DNA from: Dolomedes plantarius
Taxonomy: Eukaryota; Arthropoda; Arachnida; Araneae; Dolomedidae
Direction of reading: 5' to 3'
DNA: 64,000 nucleotides
Assembly (NCBI GenBank): GCA_907164885.2
Contig: OU015497.1
Span: forward strand, 70,075,429 to 70,139,428
Shown: one piece after another, positions 59,263 through 64,000 of the stretch
How the letters are laid out: each line of letters starts with the position of its first letter
Numbering within the stretch: the stretch's first letter is position 1
Position numbers and translations under genes: made by a program
The notes under the pieces: model-generated
Seen by the model: only the letters and a program-made list of their open reading frames with translations
Database searches by the model: none
Told to the model about the DNA's origin: nothing

Positions 59263-59524
59263 GGTCTTACGGTATTATGATAGCACGAAAGATCTGTAAT
59301 GAGAACAAGCACAAATATATGAGGTGTCACATAACATTATTACAAGGAAATTCTGTATTGACTTTCAAGAAAAAGGAAATTTTTTTGTAGCAGTATATTG
59401 TAATTAATTAATTAATATCATGATTATGGAATCATGAAAATGAATATACTTGTAATGTCATGTTAATGTACGATAAAATTATGATTTTTATTCTAATGAT
59501 ATTCTAATATATCTTGATTCTTAA

Positions 59525-59578
<54 letters not shown>

Positions 59579-61630
59579 ATTTATATATTTATTCATTTAT
59601 TTGTATAATTGACAACTTTACTTTGAATAAATGTGTTATAGTATCTATTCCAAACTGCTATAAAATTAATTTAAATATCCAACTTATTGTAAAATATTTG
59701 ATATATTTTATCAATAAGTTTTTAAATTCTGTAGCTGTGAAAATATCTATGTACCGATGATACAGTGTATCTTTCTTAAATCTGAATGTATATATAGATA
59801 ACAAATTTTTTAACAGTAACGGAGTTCATTTCTGCACTGTTTTACTGTTAAAAATTGCAAATTGTAATATTATGTAATTACGTTTATTAATAACAAATCG
59901 GTTAACACAAATTATGATATCTAATATGTTATTTTCTTCCAGCTGGTTTCTTAGATCCATAAAAATCTAATGTAAGTCACTCTATTTTAATAAAAAATAT
60001 AAAGTACGTAATAAGAGAAAAATACATATATCTTGCCCATATTGTGCAGGAATTTTAATATAAGAGTTGATAATGTTAAATTTCATAGTTAGATTATCTT
60101 TTTTATCATTTCTCAAACTTCTGTTTGAATTTCTCAATTTTTTTTGTCCTGGAAACTAGACAGTTTTAAATTTTTAATTACACGCATGGTGTGGATAGAA
60201 AAGGGAAACGCAGTGGAAGCACCAAAAGAAGAAAAGAATTTTTATTAGATATTTAACGTTTCTTTATTCATCAGTTACAAACCTACATAATTATTTACCT
60301 TATGTATTTTGCCAGATACATAAAATGTCCCCACTTTCATTAAAAGGGAAATCTGGGTTTAAATTATTCATGAGTTAATTTAGTCTATGCATAGAGTGAA
60401 ATGAATAAATAATGTAATTTTATTCCAGTAGAATCTTTAATTTTCAGTTGAAGAAAATTTTTAATACTGAGTAATGAACGTTCATTTGTAATTCTTCCGT
60501 TTTGATCAGTTTTAGGCTGAAGTTTGAGATAAAATTTTCCAATGAAAATTATTTCTAATTTTTATAATTTTTTTTCCTGACTATGCTCTGTGCATACGTG
60601 CTTTTAATGTGATTATCAAAAATGTAGAATTTTATGTATGTATTTCCGAAAGTATGTGAGGAACTACGACAGTCATTAATTTTGCATAATGTTTAAGGGC
60701 ATAACAGACCAGCAAATGATTAAAATTTTTCCATGCATTCAGAAAAAAAATACTGAGAAGCATATCATTTAAAGAAAGGAACGCGACTGCCAGACATCAA
60801 AATTATGTATGCACAGTTAGAATGATCAAAATTTTAGAATAAATTTACCGAATTTCTCAAGAGGCAAACTATAATATTTTTTTTAGTTTATATAAAATAT
60901 TTATGGATTCAGTGTGTATTGATCACAAATCACTTTTAATTATATAAATAGTGAAATACCTTAATTTATAGTTAAGACATACTTTTACAGTATATAAATG
61001 CAGTATAAGAGGTATTAACTTAAATGTTCGTTGTTAAGTGGTGTACATGGGTAAAAGAGATGATTGCCCAATGGTTGATTTATAAGTGTCGTTTTTCCAG
61101 TTAAAGAACGTTTATCTTAGTAAAATATTTCAATCTCCAGTGCTAATTTTTTTATTTTCCAAATGGTACTTCAATTGCAATTGATCCTGTTGCATATATT
61201 GTTTTGTTGCATGTTATATATATGCTTATTTATGCCTAACTTTCCTTTAAAATATATGTCGTCAAAACGATAAGTGTATAAAACATCGGTAAGGAGCTAG
61301 AAACAAAACAAATAATATAAAACTCTAAATTTATAATTTTAACTAAATACTTTTACTCCAATTAACTAACTAGTACCAAGAATCTCAGTGACAATAAAGT
61401 TCATGCCTAGGGCTTAGTATATCTTGTGGTACAATAAAACATTACACGTCCATGAGGGTGGTCATTATCACGTGGCACCTCAATCAGACTCTTAAAAATG
61501 TAACTGACCCAGTCCTTTAAAGAAATGCATACTTTGCTGCTCCTGAAAATCTCCTCTTTGTATGATATCAGACGATCGCAGTCATGTAAGAAAACATGGA
61601 TTACACCGGATTCCAAAGGTAAGAGCTGAA
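59263..61630. other. AT-rich noncoding
   Basis: Only a (TA)n tract (59528-59574) stands out. No gene recognised. Confidence 0.5.
59528..59574. repeat. (TA)n microsatellite
   Basis: About 23 TA units. Confidence 0.95.
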
Positions 61631-61639
61631 AATTAAAGA

Positions 61640-62001
61640 GGTACCATAAAATTTTTAATTCAACGAAGAAACTTTGATGCCAGAGTTTATATTGATATTA
61701 TTGAATGGAATGATGTTAAAGTAACAGAACCTCGTATGATGAGGCATATTTCTGATTACAAACAAAGCAGCTTATAAAGGAAGCAAAAGCATCTGATCAT
61801 GTGAGTCAACATATTGATTTCAATAATTTTCCATGTCACACACAAGCTGTAGAAAGAATAGTTAAATTAGTTACTGAGTCATCTTTGTCCGTTTGTGGCA
61901 CTTCTGCAAAAGATGCATTGATAAAAACAAATATACATTCTCAAAAGATAATGCGAAAGTTTGAAAGAAATATATTAAATTACTATTTACTTTTAACGTA
62001 G
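61640..62001 (+). pseudogene. 3' fragment of the 46512-type transposon gene
   Basis: Reads VYIDIIEWNDVKVTEPRMMR then HISDYK near 61687-61765, equivalent to INFQASDYIEIINWNSC in the copy at 47490. A frame change follows, then FPCHTQAVERIVKLVTESSL and SVCGTSAKDALIKTNIHSQK (61825-61955), ending at 61999-62001. This supplies the C-terminal segment missing from the other copy. The conserved CHTQAVER block could contain catalytic residues, but that is speculation. No inverted ends are seen around it. Confidence 0.7.
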
Positions 62002-63682
62002 GATTACGTTCCTCAATAACGGGAAGAAGAAAATTTCAATGTCTGTCCTGCGTCGCGAGTAGCAGTAAACAGTTAAATAGAAAAGTACCAAAATGCGTCA
62101 AAAAAAAAAGAGGTAGGTAACGATAAGTAATCGTACGTTAATAACCTGCGGTAGTTTCGTTAGAAGATACTACCTGAAATATTTTTTTTAATTTATAATT
62201 TTATTCTATTATTTACATTTTGTGCTGTTTTATATTTCGTTTTGAATCTTTTAAGGCAGTACTTGCTTGTCTGATTTCTACTTCCTCATGGTATGCAAAA
62301 TAACTAGTTACAGAGTTATTTATCCTCAAGTACATCGGCAAATTTAAATCAAAGAAATCCTGTTCAGGCTCAAATACTTTACAGCCTACTACCATGTGAA
62401 TTGGAATACTGGTGCATGTTTTAGGTCTGCGCAAATTGCAACTTTCTGCAGATTATTTTTATTATTACAAAAAAGTCTAAATGTTTTGTGTATGAATTTT
62501 TAAAAGCCCCATATCCTGATATTTTAAGATTAGTACTTTCAGAATCACTACTACTGCATTTGGGGGATTTTGGTTCTAATGTGGAAGAGAAAACATGACA
62601 ATAGCATTTTCTTATTTTAAATTTTTATCTCATTTTTTCTTTTTGTTTACTGTAACTTTCAGCAATCAACTTTAATCCCATGCTCATACACGAATCTTTG
62701 TCTCGCTGTATCAATATAGAGATATTCTCTGTCTTCCTGTCTCTCTCTCTCTCTGTATATATATACTGTGTATATTCACAAATATTACAGAATATTATTT
62801 GTAATCAGTAATATATATATATATATATATATATAAATGCGTGTGCGTGTATGTGTGCATTTGTGTGTAAGTGTGTGTGCTAGACATTTACGTTAATTAT
62901 TTTATACCACAAAATATATAACCTTATGGCACAGGTTCGTTTAGTGAATGAATAGTTTATATTTAATATAGATTAATGAAATATTTTTCTAGTAATCATT
63001 TAGGAAATTCATTATCTTCTTCATAACAACAAACGCACACTGACGTTTTTACGATATATCTTTACAACATTTTTTGTCTCCTGAATTTTGCAGTTTATAT
63101 TCTTCAGTATTGACTATTTCGACTCTGGCTGCAGAAATATTCTGATATCCACACAAACATATCACGAAATCTGATAGTGATTCTCTTTGACTCTTTTAGT
63201 GGTTTTTGTGTTTTAGAATTTCCATGATTTCCGTTCCTGGTTTTTCGCTTTTCCTATCATATTTGGATAACGTATTCCAGTAGAAATTTTATGTTTCTTC
63301 CTTTCTTGCGAAAGCTACAGAACAGACACGATACGTAAAAATCATAGATAAAATGCATTTTCCTGTGTTCCTGCTTACTTTATGTCTTTTGTCTGAAAGA
63401 AATATTCATGCACTTTCTTTTCATTTTTAGAACAGATGTAGATAACTTTAAATTTTGAGAAGATGTGTTTGCCAACTGTGTTGTGTTTTTAAATGGGACT
63501 GAGATTTTATGTTTATGAATCTCCATGTACCTAAAATATGAGTATAGATCATGACGGAACGATTATCATATGCAAAATTTATTTATTTTATTAGTTGAAT
63601 TACATTATCGCACATGTTGGAGTCTCTCTGATCTTGGAATCTATGATGTTCTTCAATATGTACGAATGGTCATAGTACAGAT
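62002..63682. other. AT-rich noncoding
   Basis: Microsatellites only; no gene recognised. Confidence 0.5.
62738..62880. repeat. (CT)n, (TA)n and (TG)n microsatellites
   Basis: A CTCTCT tract at 62740-62755, a TA tract at about 62811-62834, and a TGTG-rich tract to 62880. Confidence 0.9.
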
Positions 63683-63684
63683 TA

Positions 63685-64000
63685 CAGTAAAACCTCGTTT
63701 ATCAGGACTAACTGGGACCATAAGCAATCCGGATGATCAAGGTAATATGGGTAATAAGCTAAATAAAATCTTTAACTAAGCAGACTTACCATTTATTATG
63801 ATAATCTCAATTGACACCTCGGCTACCCCGCTTTCGCATATCAACCCATGAACACTGAAGACCAACCATACGTGAATAGCCATACCTGAATACGCAGACG
63901 ATGCATTTCCCAGGTTCAGTGCTTTCCATTACTGTGGGGCTTGAGGATGCCGGACAATCGGTACAGATCCGTCATCCACTCAAGGCACCCCAAGCCCCCT
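63685..64000 (+). mobile_element. end of a Tigger-like element, cut by the window edge
   Basis: CAGTAAAACCTCGTTTATCA follows TA and continues GGACTAACTGGGACC and CCGGATGATCAAGG, the usual build of Tigger/pogo termini with CCGGAT-ATC subrepeats. The other end must lie outside the window. No transposase is recognised within the 316 bp visible. Confidence 0.65.

Overview
The window is eukaryotic nuclear DNA, very AT-rich, with many long (TA)n microsatellites. I find no convincing host gene, no rRNA and no functional tRNA. Almost everything I can identify is transposable-element debris. The mix (Tc1/mariner, pogo/Tigger, piggyBac, hAT, Helitron-like, tRNA-type SINEs with CAA-rich tails) fits an arthropod. 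I suspect an arachnid such as a spider, but that is an inference from general impression, not a proof. The stretch is most likely intergenic or a giant intron.

Layout. 1-5 kb: noncoding, one SINE with clear 13-bp target-site duplications (4864-5221). 5.5-10.2 kb: an internally deleted Tc1 element, then a 4.2-kb DNA transposon with ~590-bp terminal inverted repeats (element 1) holding a broken multidomain gene on the minus strand. 10.6 kb: a TTAA-flanked piggyBac-type MITE. 12.7-18.3 kb: a second, larger member of the same long-TIR family (element 2), whose left arm was interrupted by a pogo-like element (12971-14379). 18.5-20 kb: a Tc1 element of full length with a frameshifted transposase. 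21.2-23.6 kb: a hAT MITE and a possible LTR. 26.4-27.5 and 35.7-41 kb: Helitron-like elements, some with tRNA-like cores, nested around a pogo element that lost its catalytic core. 31-34.8 kb: mariner/Tc1 scraps. 42-48 kb: a Tc1-like MITE, a 753-bp foldback element and a third long-TIR transposon (46064-48241) with an uncharacterised gene; a 3' scrap of the same gene family lies at 61.6 kb. 49.7-53.5 kb: an old tandem duplication hit by a hAT element that carries a degraded piggyBac copy, plus a SINE. 54-59 kb: a non-LTR retrotransposon RNase H scrap, a deleted mariner and a pogo remnant. 63.7 kb to the end: one end of a Tigger-like element.

Most interesting: elements 1 and 2 share terminal bases (GYCCARTCAA next to TA), long arms, total size and gene layout. 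Each has lost a different part of the gene, so together they outline one protein: a Cys-rich N-terminus, a central DNADFN/FDQPLY/LGGFH region, a PIN/XPG-like nuclease-type region and a CXC cysteine-rich tail. All coding regions here carry stops, frameshifts or deletions, so none is expected to make active protein. Nothing works as an operon or pathway; the relationships are insertion history rather than cooperation. All identifications were made by eye and need database confirmation.
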